DNA of 64,000 nt from Intoshia linei (Eukaryota; Orthonectida; Rhopaluridae), in contig LWCA01000012.1 of assembly GCA_001642005.1 (NCBI GenBank), positions 1-64,000 on the forward strand, written 5' to 3'. Position numbers and translations under genes: made by a program. Under the pieces are notes generated by a model. That model made no database searches and was not told the origin of the DNA. It saw only the letters and a list, made by a program, of their open reading frames with translations. Positions 48,297 to 60,765 of this stretch are shown one piece after another; positions within the stretch are counted from its first letter, which is position 1; the number at the start of each line of letters is the position of its first letter.

Positions 48297-51200
48297 ATGT
48301 CTAAACGTAAAGATGCCGTCGTATTTCAGACAACTATAGAAAACACTGAGCAGTGGAAAAAAACTATTCACAGTCCGGGTCTTCACGGTATATTTAATGA
48401 TTTAAATTATAAAATAGATTAGTATAGAATTAAAGTTGTATTATAGCTTTTATTTCGTACCATTACTTATACGTTCATAAAATTAATGTAGTAATTGATG
48501 TGTATCAAAAATGGTGTGGGCCAGTATCAGCTCTGGTTCAAATATTTCGAAAATTATGCAATGAAATTGGAAACGAATTACTAAAATTCCATGTGGTAGG
48601 TTTCTATTAATATTTAGCGGTTACACAATACGGTGATGTAGGGTAGTTTCGTCTTACATTTGAAATGATACGAAAGAGAATATTAAAAAATGACGAGTAA
48701 CAATTTAGATTCTATATTATATAACAGTTACCACCAAACTACGGCACGCTGACCAAATCCGGTCCGCGAATTACAAATCTATTACAAAATACACCAGTGT
48801 TATCTTACAAATTATCATATATCATCGACTTAGATTTTAAATATATACTACCGACTTGTCATTTCTATACCATGAGAAACTTGTTGATTTATTAAATTTT
48901 AAATCATAATTTAAAATACCGTGATGTATTTTTCTATCTAACCGCGGATTTTTTTTTAGTTGTTCCGGCTCCATGTTATACAACATTCAATAAAAATTTA
49001 AATAAAGCTTTGGATACAAGATCCGATGACTTGTTGAATAAAACAGATTAATTTTATAGCACATGAATTTTAATTAAAATTAAAAATATATATTAACACT
49101 AATTTAAAGCATATCTTTATTAATTTTGCTTTAAAATAATGAATAAGCCTTAACCCTAGAATACCCTAAAACTAGATTTTAAAAACCTAAATTTGACCAT
49201 TTGACCTAAATTTGGTGGTTAAAATCACCACTGATAATAGTTCTCGTTATATTTTGATAGTTCAAAGGGTTAAACCTCTTGTGTAGTTATTAATGACATT
49301 TGAAACTAAAGCAGAACATACGGTGTGATATCTCGTCACGTATATCCTCCGAATAATTCAATCGTATGATAAATTTAACTATGCACCAAAGAACAAAAAC
49401 TCAATAATATTATCTTAGATGGGAACATATTTTTAACACAAATGTAATCGTAGTAAGTAACTACGGTCTCATTACTGATATTTGATAGATAAATGTGAAA
49501 ACAGCTGATAGTTATGATGATACTATTTTCAAGTTGACGGATATCATGGAATTTTTTATGAAATCTATTTGTTTCATACGTTACTTATTTCTTTTAGGCC
49601 TGTGCTGATACCATAGAAGTTCTTGAACCCTACAGAGGAAAAAGCAAACCAGTCACAATGTTTTTTGCGGTAAAATCATTTATTATCACGTAAATAGCTA
49701 AAAATGGATTAATTGTATGTCTGTTTGATTGTAACCATTTATTTAGAAAATAAACAGTTTCAAAACTTTAAATAACACAATTTCTAGTACAGTTTTTCAA
49801 ATCCAATACATTTTCATTGTCTGATATAGCCATCTTCATCCCCAAACCCACAAATTACCGATTATTTCAAATATAAAACTAGTCCATTAAATTAGATCCA
49901 ATAAAAAATATTGATAATTAAGATGCTATCATTAAAAAAAAATATATAGTCTGATATACTTAATTCGAGTTGATATAAACTAAAAATATTCACATCAGAA
50001 ATCTCATACTTCTGGTCAAAACGCTTTTTAATATATTATCAATCTATATATTTTAAATTTTTGAACAATAAAAATTTAAATATTTATGATAAAGTAAAAA
50101 AAATGAGTTTCAATCTCAAAGATTGATTTTTCAATTAAAATCACCTATAACTTTGTCATTATCAATTTGAAATTGATGAGATTTTGGAATATTTAGTTAA
50201 TTTGCATTTTCAGTTAATAAAATTATAAAATGTCTGCTAATTAAATTCATTTCGCAAATTATGGAAGAAATTTTAAATTTAAATTGATACTAAAAATGAA
50301 ACACCCAGGTTACAATATCTACAATGAATATTTTGAAAATTTTTGAAATTGCATTTATTGAATTTTATTATTTGTTTTAAATTCAAATTTTAATTTAATT
50401 GTTTAACTTTTTGGCTCTTTAAGAAAAATGATTAAAACATTGTAGCTTTGTTACCTAGTAACAATACTATTCCTAGTGTACTTTGGTAGTGCTGTGTATT
50501 CCAATACCATATAAGATATTTACTTCACAATATTGACTGCTTAATAGTAGCAATGTTTAGTGTACACTGTACAGTACACTTTAGGTGTTAACTTTTCACA
50601 AAAAAAAAATACAGGGTCATACATAATGAAAAATGTAAGTATATTTATGATTGCTGTTTTTAAAGTATAATTTCCAAAAAGTCAGGCCCACGTCGACAAA
50701 ATAGTTTTCTAAAATATATATAATATATTTTACGTAACCTTGTCATTTAGTTTATTTTCATTATACAGGCTAATTCCTCGTTAACGGAAAAAAATTCCTG
50801 ATTAACGGATGGTGAATTTTTCTCAAGTACAAGAATTCCGTTAAATTATAATTTAAAATTATATCATCATAATTTTTAAAAACATCAGAGTACTCGACGG
50901 AAACAGTTTTCATAAATCTCCAGTTATTATTAATTCAACTTATATATTGTTAACGGTATTATGTGCTTATAAAATATAATATATACATAAAATGTGGATT
51001 ATTAATAATTAAACCGAAAAATGAATACTTTGATTCTGATTAATATTAATTACATTAAACTATGTAATCCTATTTACCTTAATCCTGTTAGTTAGACATC
51101 AATCAGACACCGATTATTCTTGTTTCATTATTATTAATTCAACATAAACAATTCATTTAATTTGATTTTGTATAATGATATTTTGCGCATTGTGACTATT

Positions 51201-54200
51201 GATTATACGGATATTTTAATGTTTAATGTTTCTAATACTATAACTAAAAGCCAGAAAAAGCGTTCCGGTAATATAAAGATAAAGGCTAAGAGATGTTCTG
51301 ATTTTTCTCGATTGGAGAAAAGCCTTGAAAAACTAATACGAGTTCCAAACATTAAATCCATTATTGGAAGATACCTTGCGGTGATATGACCTCGTTGTTA
51401 TAGAATGCTCCATATCAAGAATGGTATGGGACATTGTACATCTCACATTGAAAACTTACAAGCTCCTCATCCTTCAAAAAATGTGCTGGTACCTAAAAAT
51501 TTCGATTTTCGGACGGTCACTGACAGTTATTTTGAAAGTGACGTCTTCGTGGATGAGTCATATGATGAGCCAATTATTAAAAAGGTGACAGGAGTTTCAT
51601 CTTGTATTTTGCCACAAAGGTGTAATTGTTGCTTATGCTTTTTGAAAAGACACGCTTATACTTTAATTCCTTCTTTAAATGTAGCCATGACAAATGAGAT
51701 CGCCGATTCATCGAGTCCAAGTGTTACGAAATAAAGCGTCACTTGAGTACATTGACGATGAGTTAGTTACAAATACCATAGATATAATTAATAAACATTA
51801 GCTCAAATTGCAAAAGGGTATTATTTAAATGTAAAAGTGGGCCTGTGTTTTTGTCATTATATGTGAAACAAAAATTATGGTGTTAATTTAGAAGGCATTT
51901 CTCATGTCATACGGGGGTGTATTTTATTAATTTTTAAAATTCGATAAAAAAGTTAACACTCTACGTGTACACTGTACAGTTCTTATCATTATATGTATAT
52001 TATGGGATTCACAGCCAGTCCTTTTGGCCAAAAATCTTCCTAACATTACAAACATACACAAAATATGTCATATCTGTCTGCATAACAACCTTAATGTTGT
52101 GTAATATAAAATTGAGATCATTGATTGGTTCCGACTTTATTTGCTCTATATTTGATTTACACCGCATATACAGTGCAAGAGGGCCAAAGAGTTAATTGTA
52201 TTTGTGGCTAGTAAAATGTAAAAAGTATATACCTTGAAGCGTATGCCATCGGCAAAGCTATCTACTAGTTATACAAAGTACATAACAGACAAGCTAGTTA
52301 AATTTAACATAAAACGATGAATATATTCAAAAGCTAAATTTTAGATAAGTATAATTGTTATAATTATAATTTAATGATATAGAGTGGCGTATTAGTAGGA
52401 ATAATACGTGGCTGTGACTGTCCAATTTTAATTAAGACTGTAAAAGAAAAACTAAGCGACGAAATGCGAGTTATGGACGGAGTATTTGATAGAATCGCAG
52501 TAATAATAAAAAAATTTAAACTATTTAAAAAAATACTCATTTGAATTTAATGGTCAGTAACTTACAAATAATGTGAATATATATTTTCGGTTTTATGGTT
52601 CAAAAAATCCTCATAAATAATATAAATCGGGTGAAAATAATATGACCTTCCCTATTAATCACTAATTTTTAATGTATAATCCATAACATAAGATATTTTT
52701 TCAAAATTAAAATTTTAACCTCCCTAACTTTTAATAACTTGTAAAACAGGCTGCGCCAATCAACTACTAATATAAATCTAATGTTTGCATTGCTGATATA
52801 ATATTATATATATTTAGGTTAAAGACCCTGAAGTTGATATATCATTCAGTGATATGGGTATATTCAATTCACTTTTAATTAAATTGTCAACTTTAGATAA
52901 CACAATATGCACTGACGGAGAAATTATCATCTTAGATCCGATTTCTAATCTATTATTGACAGGTTTAATTAAAATTTAATTAATATAACAGTATATGGCG
53001 TTATGTACCTTGTAATGTGTTATGAATGAATGTGCCCACGCTACAATTGTGATCAGGGATTGGAACCGATTATTTTAATCATCACAGCAATTTCTGTTGC
53101 ATTTAAGTTTTCTGGGTATAAGTAATAAATACAAGTACAGTATTCTTTTTCTAATATGCTTTTTGTTTGGCGTCTCAACTTGGGACTTATGAACAGCGGT
53201 TCTCAACATACTTCACAGTTGGTACCCTTAAACTAAAAAAAATATAATTTGGTACCCCATATTAATTTCTATTTATATTAACTATGATACTATGTGAATT
53301 AAAAAAAATCAAATAAAATAAATAGTTAAATTCTACTTCATCAAAAAGAAATACATAAATGTATTATGAAATTTTAAAAATATTTATAATTTATGAATCA
53401 TAAAGTGTGAGTCATAGGATGAGACGAACTGGTACCCCAAAATAATTTATGGTACCCTTAGGGAGTACCAGTACCCCATTTGAGAACCGCTGCTTTAGAA
53501 ATATTAGAGAATATTAGAATATGAACAGTGTGCATATGCGAATTGATTAAAATGTAAAAATTTTTTTACATGGTACATAGAAGTGTCATATTGTAAAATG
53601 ATGGGCAAGGCAAATTAATGGGAGAATACTGTATTACAATGATTACGTTTATTCCATTTACTCATTTCATGTTAGTCACATGTCTAAACTATTATATTTT
53701 AAACATTCTACAGAGTGTAGTCGTAACGTATTTATGCTATATTAATTAAAATTTAAGATATATCGGATGATCCATCATCAAATGTACCTACAATAGCAAT
53801 TTTGAAACCTGATGTTGTAAAGCAAGGAAAAGTTGATGAAATTTTGAATAAAGTAATTTTCTATCAATAATATAATATTTATTTTTAAATTATATTAATG
53901 GATTTAGATAATTGAAAAAAATTTTGAAATAGCTGATAGAGTAGATAAAACGTTAACCGAGGAAGAGGCACGTGAATTATATAAGAATAAATCTGAAATG
54001 GTAAATATTTAATTCAACAGTGTTTCCCAATCAGTAACTATAATCAGTATTTTCTTCAGCACGTTTAGCAATATTTAGTACACTGTAAATGTATTCATAA
54101 TTAAAGTATCATATAGTGTAGCAGCTCTCTGTAGCTCACATATTATTGTATTTTAACAATTCAAAATTTATTAGTAAATTTATTAACAACGTATTAAGAA

Positions 54201-57200
54201 CCTACTAAATATGTTGTACCTGTGAATAGTGGTTGCTCTGGCCCGAATTGGGTATAAAATAAAATATCTAATTAAACGGCATTGACTAACACAATTAATA
54301 CTAACCTAACTTTTATACAATCCTACGCAATTTTTGTTTGTGTATGTGTGTCACGCTTTATTTAAATAACTACCAGTCTTTGAATTTTTTTAAAGACAGC
54401 ATTTCAATTACAGTTTTTTTCGGGACGTATAATAAGATAAATTTCAACCTCCCAATTTCACATCTTAGGGTCAAAAACCCCAGTTGTTCCTCTTTTTGAA
54501 AATCAAACGAGTTGGAGAATTTAAAAAAATATATAAGTTGATGCGCATTTTAAAATCATAAACATTATCATAAATTTAAATATAAAAAAAATTATATCTT
54601 CATGGCCAAAACCCCAAATTACCCTTCTTTTTTTAATGAAAACAGTTAGAATTTAAAAAATACAGGTGGTACAGTTGTATCCTATCAAGACAAACAAAAA
54701 ATTTCAATCTGAATAAGTTACGCCTTCACGGTCAAAAAAACATTTTAGTATGCATATTTTTTTTTCTGAAATATTTTATTAAAATAAAAAATCTGAAATA
54801 ATTAACGGTCCGAAAATTAAAAAAAAAAATTATTCTGATAGAGCTTATTCCAGTTGACATAAATACAAAATATCAATTGCAAAAAATCAACGCATTCCCA
54901 GTGAAAAATAATTTTTAATATATTATCAACCAATATTTTTCAAATATTTCGAATAAATTGAAAATGTAAATATTGATCCTACAATTTCAAAAAAAATGTG
55001 CATTTTACGTCTATACATTTCCAATAAAGAAATATGGGTGAAAATCTATATAATTTATTCCTTCGGAATTATTTGGATGATTTTCTCACGAATGCAGTTT
55101 TTCACGTTAAACTGAAAGTTAGCGTTGTTTATTTAAGTTTCGATGATGCCAATAAAAACGATTGAGAGAGTTGAGAGTTAAGAGAAATGGTTGTTTGATT
55201 TTGAAACGGAAAACACTGATTATCATATTCACCGAAACGCTTTATTTCATAATTATCTATTCAATCAATTATAAAATAATTTTCAATTTCTCAAATATTA
55301 TTTATAGCCAGAGTTTGAAAAATTAATAGAATTTATGACCAGTGGACCCATTGTAGCACTATTAATATGTCGCAAAGACAATGAAAACGCTATAGAAGAA
55401 TGGAGAAAGATTTTAGGTCCTACTATAATAGAGGACGCTAAAATAGAACAACCTGATTCGTATATTTTTTTTTAATTTTTCATATCTTTCTAGACTACGC
55501 GCTCAGTACGGAACTGAAAACATTATGAATGCATTGCATGGAAGTTCCAGTATTAACGATGCTAGATCGTAATAAATATATAACTAAAAATATCACATTT
55601 ATGCATTAGTTATTAAGTGTGTCCATACGTCTAACGCACCGGTTCCCAACGTACTTCCATTTGGCACCTACAGTGTAGGTAGTGATAGGTCCTAACTCCA
55701 ACAAAAGTTTCTTACGCTGTCATATTTTATATTTAATGTAACTATGTCATCATATTTATTAAAAAATTAAAATAAATATATGATTTTTAACCTTTACTTC
55801 ACCAAAAAATAATGTATAAGACCTCTCGGCATCTCAGTACCCTCATGTGTAAAGCATTGGTATGAGGGTCCATGAAAACCCTGGCAAGAATCATTACATT
55901 AATTTTACATTTATTTCTTAAAATAATGATATTATCATATCAATACGATAATGTATACTTTAATAGAGAGCTCGGTTTCTTTTTTCCTAAATATATTGAG
56001 AAGGCTAAAGAATTACAGAAAATGCCAGATCGAACAATTGCAATTATTCGACCTACAGCATTTAAAACATTTAAAGATGAAATATTAAAATCGATTGAAG
56101 AATCAGGGTTTACTATAGCTATTCAGAAAACAATGCTACTAACACAAGATCAACTAGATATGCTTTATGGTCATGTAAAGGAAAAACCAGAGATTTATGA
56201 CGAACTCCAAAAGGAAATGCTTAGGTAAATTGATATATTTATAGATTCTACTGTAGACTGTGTAGAGCAGGGTCGGCAACCTTTTGCATCTCGTGGACCA
56301 CGTTTTTAATAATTTACATATGATACATTTCAATTTTAATTAAAGTGAAACGGTTTCAGTATATTCAATAAAATAAAATTCGGCGATATTTGAAAATTCA
56401 GTATTAAAATGATTATAATGAGCCAATTGTAGTAGAAAATGGGTCACCAAAATTATTAAATAAATTATTCTGTGGGCAACTGTTTGCCGACTCCTAGTGT
56501 AGAGTAACTATTAGGGGTGTTTCATAATTTTATATGTTACGTTCAATGTAAGGAAAATAAGGACTTATTCATAAATGGTCATATAAAAAAAATATATATC
56601 TTCACTTCCAAAACCACAAATGACTCTTCTTTTTTTTTTTAAAAAATGAAAAAGTGTTAGAATTTAATAAAAACACAACTACATCCAGTCAAAATCAATA
56701 AATTAAATATTTCTTAATTTCTGGGACTGCCATTTTTTAAATAAATGGTTACCACATTTTTAACAATTCTTACTTTATACATCATGTATATGCAAGGATT
56801 TTGCCAAATCGGGTATAAATTTAGTTTAGTTCATATTAGTTAATATTATTAAAATTAATAAAATAATATAATTAGTGGAGAATCATTAGTGTTGGGACTA
56901 GCAAAAAAGGACGCAATACAAAATTGGCGTAATTTGATTGGGCCAATGGATTCCGAATTTTGCCAAGAAAACACTGAGACAACAGATAAAAAATTACGAG
57001 AAACATTTGCAATAGAGAACAGTAAAATTAATCCCCTCCATGGAGCAGATTCTTGTGAAACGGCAGAAAAAGAATACAACATGTTTTTCAAAGAAGAAAA
57101 AACTATAGCTTTAATTAAACCTGGTCACAAAGAAGATGATGGTATACTATAATTTATAATCATTATCAGTCGGGTCAAAGGGCTATTTCTCGATTTTTGT

Positions 57201-60200
57201 ATATTTTTTTTTACTCACTTGAGCAATCCTAGATCACTATGTATTACTTATATCACGGTGGGAATGTGCAGCCTTAGTGACGATTAGGTGCAGCTTTCAT
57301 TTGAAAATATGCCATATTCTCTATTTTTTAAATTAATTTACATTTTCAATTTGGCAGTTTAAAATATCAATTTAATTATTTTATATTTCAATTTTAGCCT
57401 ATCATACTTTTCATATTTAAGTAAAAATATAAGTGAAAGCATCAATTTAATTTTATATTCTAAGACGCTTATTGCATGTGGCCTTATGTTTGAAATTGGT
57501 TCCCAACCACAAATTACATAATAAAATTTCGGATCTCATTTGATAATTCACTATTTTGGAAGAAAGATTGAAAGATTTAGATTTCAAAAAAAAAAGTTAA
57601 AATCAATTTATATTACATTTTGATTGATTTTATAATTATGTATGTCAAGCACGAGTCATAAATATTTATTTTACCAATTTATATTTTTATATCATTTTTA
57701 CAAATAGGCGTACAGTGGTAATTCGATCGTAAATACAGCTAATTGCATAATAAATTTCTACAATAATTCTAATAACCAAGGCCTAATTTAATTAGCATCA
57801 ATATGTTCTTTACTTGAATTAACCGTTATATATATATATATTATTAATAACAATCAAAATTCGTTTAAAAATCGTTTTTCAATTCAATTGTTATTGTTAT
57901 AATACAAAAATAATTACCTAATATGGCAGCATTTTAAATTGTCTAGAAAATCTTCAATTTTTGGTGGCCCTAGTCTCTACCCATTTATATCTCTAAACCT
58001 ATCAGCCTGTACTTTACGGTGGTGGCGGCATGAAGCGTCAAAAAAGATGAATAATATGATCATTGATAATTTTTTTAATATTTTATTTTTTTTGTGAACG
58101 ATAGTTGGAACGCCGAAATAAACTAGAAGGGAGTATAATATAATGCATTATAATGTTTGATTTAGAAATTATAAATGAAATTAAAAATTCTGGTTTCTCT
58201 ATTTTGTCTTCCGAAAAGAAAGAAATTTCATTGTCGATTGCAGAAACAATATATGAAAATTGTAAGGACAGGGATTATTATGAAGATTTGCTTTCTTATA
58301 TGACCAAGTAAATTATTTTTGACATAAAGTTAACTGTAAAAATATAAATCGGTCACATTGAGATTAAAAAATACTTTTTGTTTACGGTGTTGTTGATTAA
58401 AATGAATTTTTTTGATATGATAGGATGAAATATATAAAAATTATTACACTGTGCAATAGGGTGTTAACTTTTACAATTTCTAAAAAAAGCATATTTCAAT
58501 TTTTTAGTCTAGGTTTTTTACTGTAATTTTATGCTAAACAAAATGATAAAAAAATTTATTACTATATATTTATAAATATTAATATTGATTATTAGATTTT
58601 TTTTTAAATTATTTCCAACTACACGTAATTTAAAATGCAATTAATAAAATTAAAATGACTAGATTTTATTATATGCTTTAGCGGTAAAACATTGGTCATG
58701 TTATTATCTAAAAATAATGCTGTAAACGATTGGAGGGAAAAGATGGGTAATGTCGATCCTAAAATTGCAAAAACTGAAAATGTTGATAGTATCCGAGCAA
58801 AATATGGCGATGATGTTTTAAAAAATGGTATTTTATGAAGCAAAATATTTAAAATATACATCATAACTTGTGATCTACTAGTGTTGATGATTATCTACAA
58901 CAGGGATGCCCAATCTGTCGATCTCAAATGATTTTCTAGTAGATCGCCAAAATTAGAAAATTAGAATTATTTTTTTATTTTAATAATATTCGTTATTAAA
59001 ATGATATCTATTTTCATATTCATATATATAATTTATTTTTAATATTGTTAAAATTTGTACACATTTCAATAAATGCGATGTAACTTGTTTAAATCGTTGT
59101 TATATATAAATTAGTCCACTATTTCTTAAATTATGTTTTGACGATAATTTTTAAATATACAGCGAAAGTGCTTGGAATTATTTCGAATTTTAATTTTTAT
59201 GCTTTCTACAATCACACTAAAAATATTTAGTTGAACGTTTTATATTGGATTACGCTAGGCGATTTTTTTGAAATAGGTTCCGATCAGAAACATTTTTCAA
59301 GTCAATGTATTAGTCGATCGCCACTAATTGAAAAATTTTAATTTTTGCATCAAAAAAAGGTTGGGCACCCCTCATCTATAATGAGTAAATGACGTTTCCT
59401 AAACATTTTTTTGAAATGTGTAATTATTAACAGCAGTAAATAAATTTTTTTACAGTCCTTTAATGGGTTTTTCAGTCGACATAGTTTTGACCCATGTAAA
59501 AATATTTTGTTATGACTCATGACATTGCATAGAAAAAAGTAACAACCAAAATCCACCGTTACTTAGTTACTACGGTGTATATGTTTTAAAATACAGTTAG
59601 CGTGTAAAATTCAAACCGTATCGTTGAGGCCCGATAATTAGATAATTTAAATACTAATACACAATTATAATGATGTCAAATATAGTGGTTCACGGAAGCA
59701 GTAACCTCGACAGAGCAAAAAAAGAATTGAAATTACTACTGGGAAACACGAGTGAATTTTTAGAAAAATTTGAAAAAGACTCGTGTAATAAAATTTAATT
59801 TTATAAATCAATTAATTACTCAATATAGCCGCTCAAACTGAGGAAAAAGTAAACAACGAAGAAAACCGGGATATGGAAGATGAAAAAGTTCAAGGTGATA
59901 AAAAATCGACTGATGGTGTTGAACCTGAAGAAACCATCGAAAATTTTGAAAATGAATTAAAAACAGAAACCGATCCAGAAAAAGTAGATGATACCGATGT
60001 TGAAAACCCGGATCAAACCAATATAGACAAGGATACACAGGAAAATACAGCAGATCAAGAAGTTTTAACCAAAGACGAACAAATCGATGATACTACAGTA
60101 GAAAATACAGACGTCAAAACTGTAAACGATACGGATATTATTCAAGAAACTAAAAAAGAGCAAGACAAAAAAAATGAAGCTGATATGATTGAAGAAACAA

Positions 60201-60712
60201 CTCCAGAAAAACAAGATGATAATGAACCTGCTATTGTTGAAAATGAAATGTCTGAAAAAAAGCAAGAAACTGATATCGATAAAGAAAATGAAATTACCGA
60301 GCCTGTTGAAAATAAGGACGGTACGAATTTAGAATTGGAAACAAAATCTAGTTTAAACCAAGAAAATGTTGAAAAGGTGGAATCGAAATCACAAGACGCA
60401 AATTCTGGTACCAAAGACGTTAAAGAAGAATCAATAAAAGATCAAACTAATAATGATAACGAATCTTTGAAAAGTGAAAAACGTTCAGTCAAATCAATAA
60501 AATCCAATAAATCTTTGAAATCAAATAAATCTGTGAAATCTACAAAGTCGAATAAAAGCAAGACATCGATGAAATCGAATAGCTCAATTAAAGAAAGAAT
60601 CAAACCTGATAAATCGAGCCAAGGTAGTGTTAAAAATGTTCAAGATGAAAAGTCTGAATCGATAAAATCCAAAAAATCAAATGTCAGCAAGAAAAAATCA
60701 AAAAAGACGTAA
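48297..60712 (+). CDS. NME8: Thioredoxin + triple NDK protein (NME8/TXNDC3, axonemal dynein intermediate chain type) with long tail
   Basis: Fifteen phase-compatible exons give 912 aa: 48297-48387, 48492-48595, 49598-49669, 52383-52499, 52818-52962, 53758-53852, 53908-54000, 55308-55459, 55494-55568, 55967-56224, 56876-57141, 58166-58307, 58682-58827, 59686-59784, 59829-60712. Residues ~1-128 are a thioredoxin fold (VIDVYQKWCGPVSAL) with Val in place of the second redox Cys. Three NDK domains follow at about 183-320 (ILKPDVVKQGK, NALHGSSS), 330-475 (IIRPTAFK, NPLHGADS) and 478-612 (LIKPGHK, NVVHGSSN); each keeps the active-site His-Gly but not the full catalytic NxxHGSD set. In animals such proteins sit on sperm and cilia outer dynein arms. 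A ~295-residue tail is acidic, then Lys/Ser-rich (NKSLKSNKSVKSTKSNKS), absent from human NME8. Introns carry several hAT MITEs. Confidence 0.9.
49690..50400. repeat. Diverged large dispersed repeat in Trx-NDK intron 3
   Basis: Contains 'gtatgtctgtttgattgtaaccatttattta', 'catcttcat.cccaaac', 'acttctggtcaaaacgctttt' lines in the order seen in better copies. Followed by further AT-rich sequence. Confidence 0.45.
50563..50582. repeat. GTGTACACTGTACAG motif
   Basis: Another copy of the self-complementary word, here agtgtacactgtacagtaca; the same core recurs at 51966. Confidence 0.45.
51162..51734 (+). CDS. Two consecutive unrecognised ORFs inside Trx-NDK intron 3
   Basis: The first frame (51162-51389) contains ITKSQKKRSGNIKIKAKR and FSRLEKSLEKLIRVPNIKSI. 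The second (51405-51734) follows after a stop in a different frame and has VLVPKNFDFRTVTDSYFESD, then a cysteine cluster LPQRCNCCLCFLKRH. Both are less AT-rich than the flanks, suggesting real or recent coding sequence. There may be one protein with a frameshift, or the end of an intron-located mobile element; a pogo-like 'ctaattcctcgttaacgg' terminus lies upstream at about 50770. No family recognised. Confidence 0.35.
52248..52302 (+). repeat. Diverged hairpin module copy
   Basis: Reads catcggcaaagctatctact, then agttatacaaagtacataacagacaagctagt. The GCTA/TAGC arms and 'gtacataacag' are kept. Confidence 0.55.
53194..53492. mobile_element. 299-bp hAT-type MITE, family B copy 2
   Basis: Ends cagcggttctcaac and gagaaccgctg; flanks CTTATGAA / CTTTAGAA (6 of 8). 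Collinear with 37558-37861. It lies in Trx-NDK intron 5. Confidence 0.9.
54315..55075 (-). repeat. Large dispersed repeat, longest copy (reverse)
   Basis: It starts 'ctacgcaatttttgtttgtgtatgtgtg' and runs through 'gcttattccagttgacataaatac' to 'atatgggtgaaaatctatataatttattcc'. It therefore joins the parts seen separately in the copies at 19880, 40960 and 43620. No open frame. It fills Trx-NDK intron 7. Confidence 0.8.
56268..56496. mobile_element. 229-bp hAT-type MITE in Trx-NDK intron 10
   Basis: Exact target duplication GTGTAGAG at 56260-56267 and 56497-56504. Ends cagggtcggcaac and the inverted gccgactccta. Non-coding. Confidence 0.92.
58903..59373. mobile_element. 471-bp hAT-type MITE in Trx-NDK intron 13
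   Basis: Ends cagggatgcccaatc and the inverted gttgggcacccctc, flanked by ATCTACAA / ATCTATAA (7 of 8). Non-coding. Confidence 0.85.
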
Positions 60713-60765
60713 AACAATAAATTTATTATGACTACAAAAAGTAGAGTGTATTTACATAATACAAG
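60713..60765. promoter_or_regulatory. Shared 53-bp 3' region of convergent genes
   Basis: An aataaa (about 60716) follows the Trx-NDK stop. Only 53 bases separate this stop from that of eIF3e on the other strand, so transcripts must overlap or terminate within the neighbour's coding region. Confidence 0.6.

Noticed and set aside
55638-55860. ccggttcccaacgtacttcc as another hAT MITE
   Set aside because: Resembles a left terminus, but the right end is too diverged and no duplication is visible.
59820-60414. Minus-strand open frames opposite the Trx-NDK tail
   Set aside because: They are shadows of the low-complexity Glu/Lys/Ser exon; the Phe/Ser/Leu-rich translation is its mirror.
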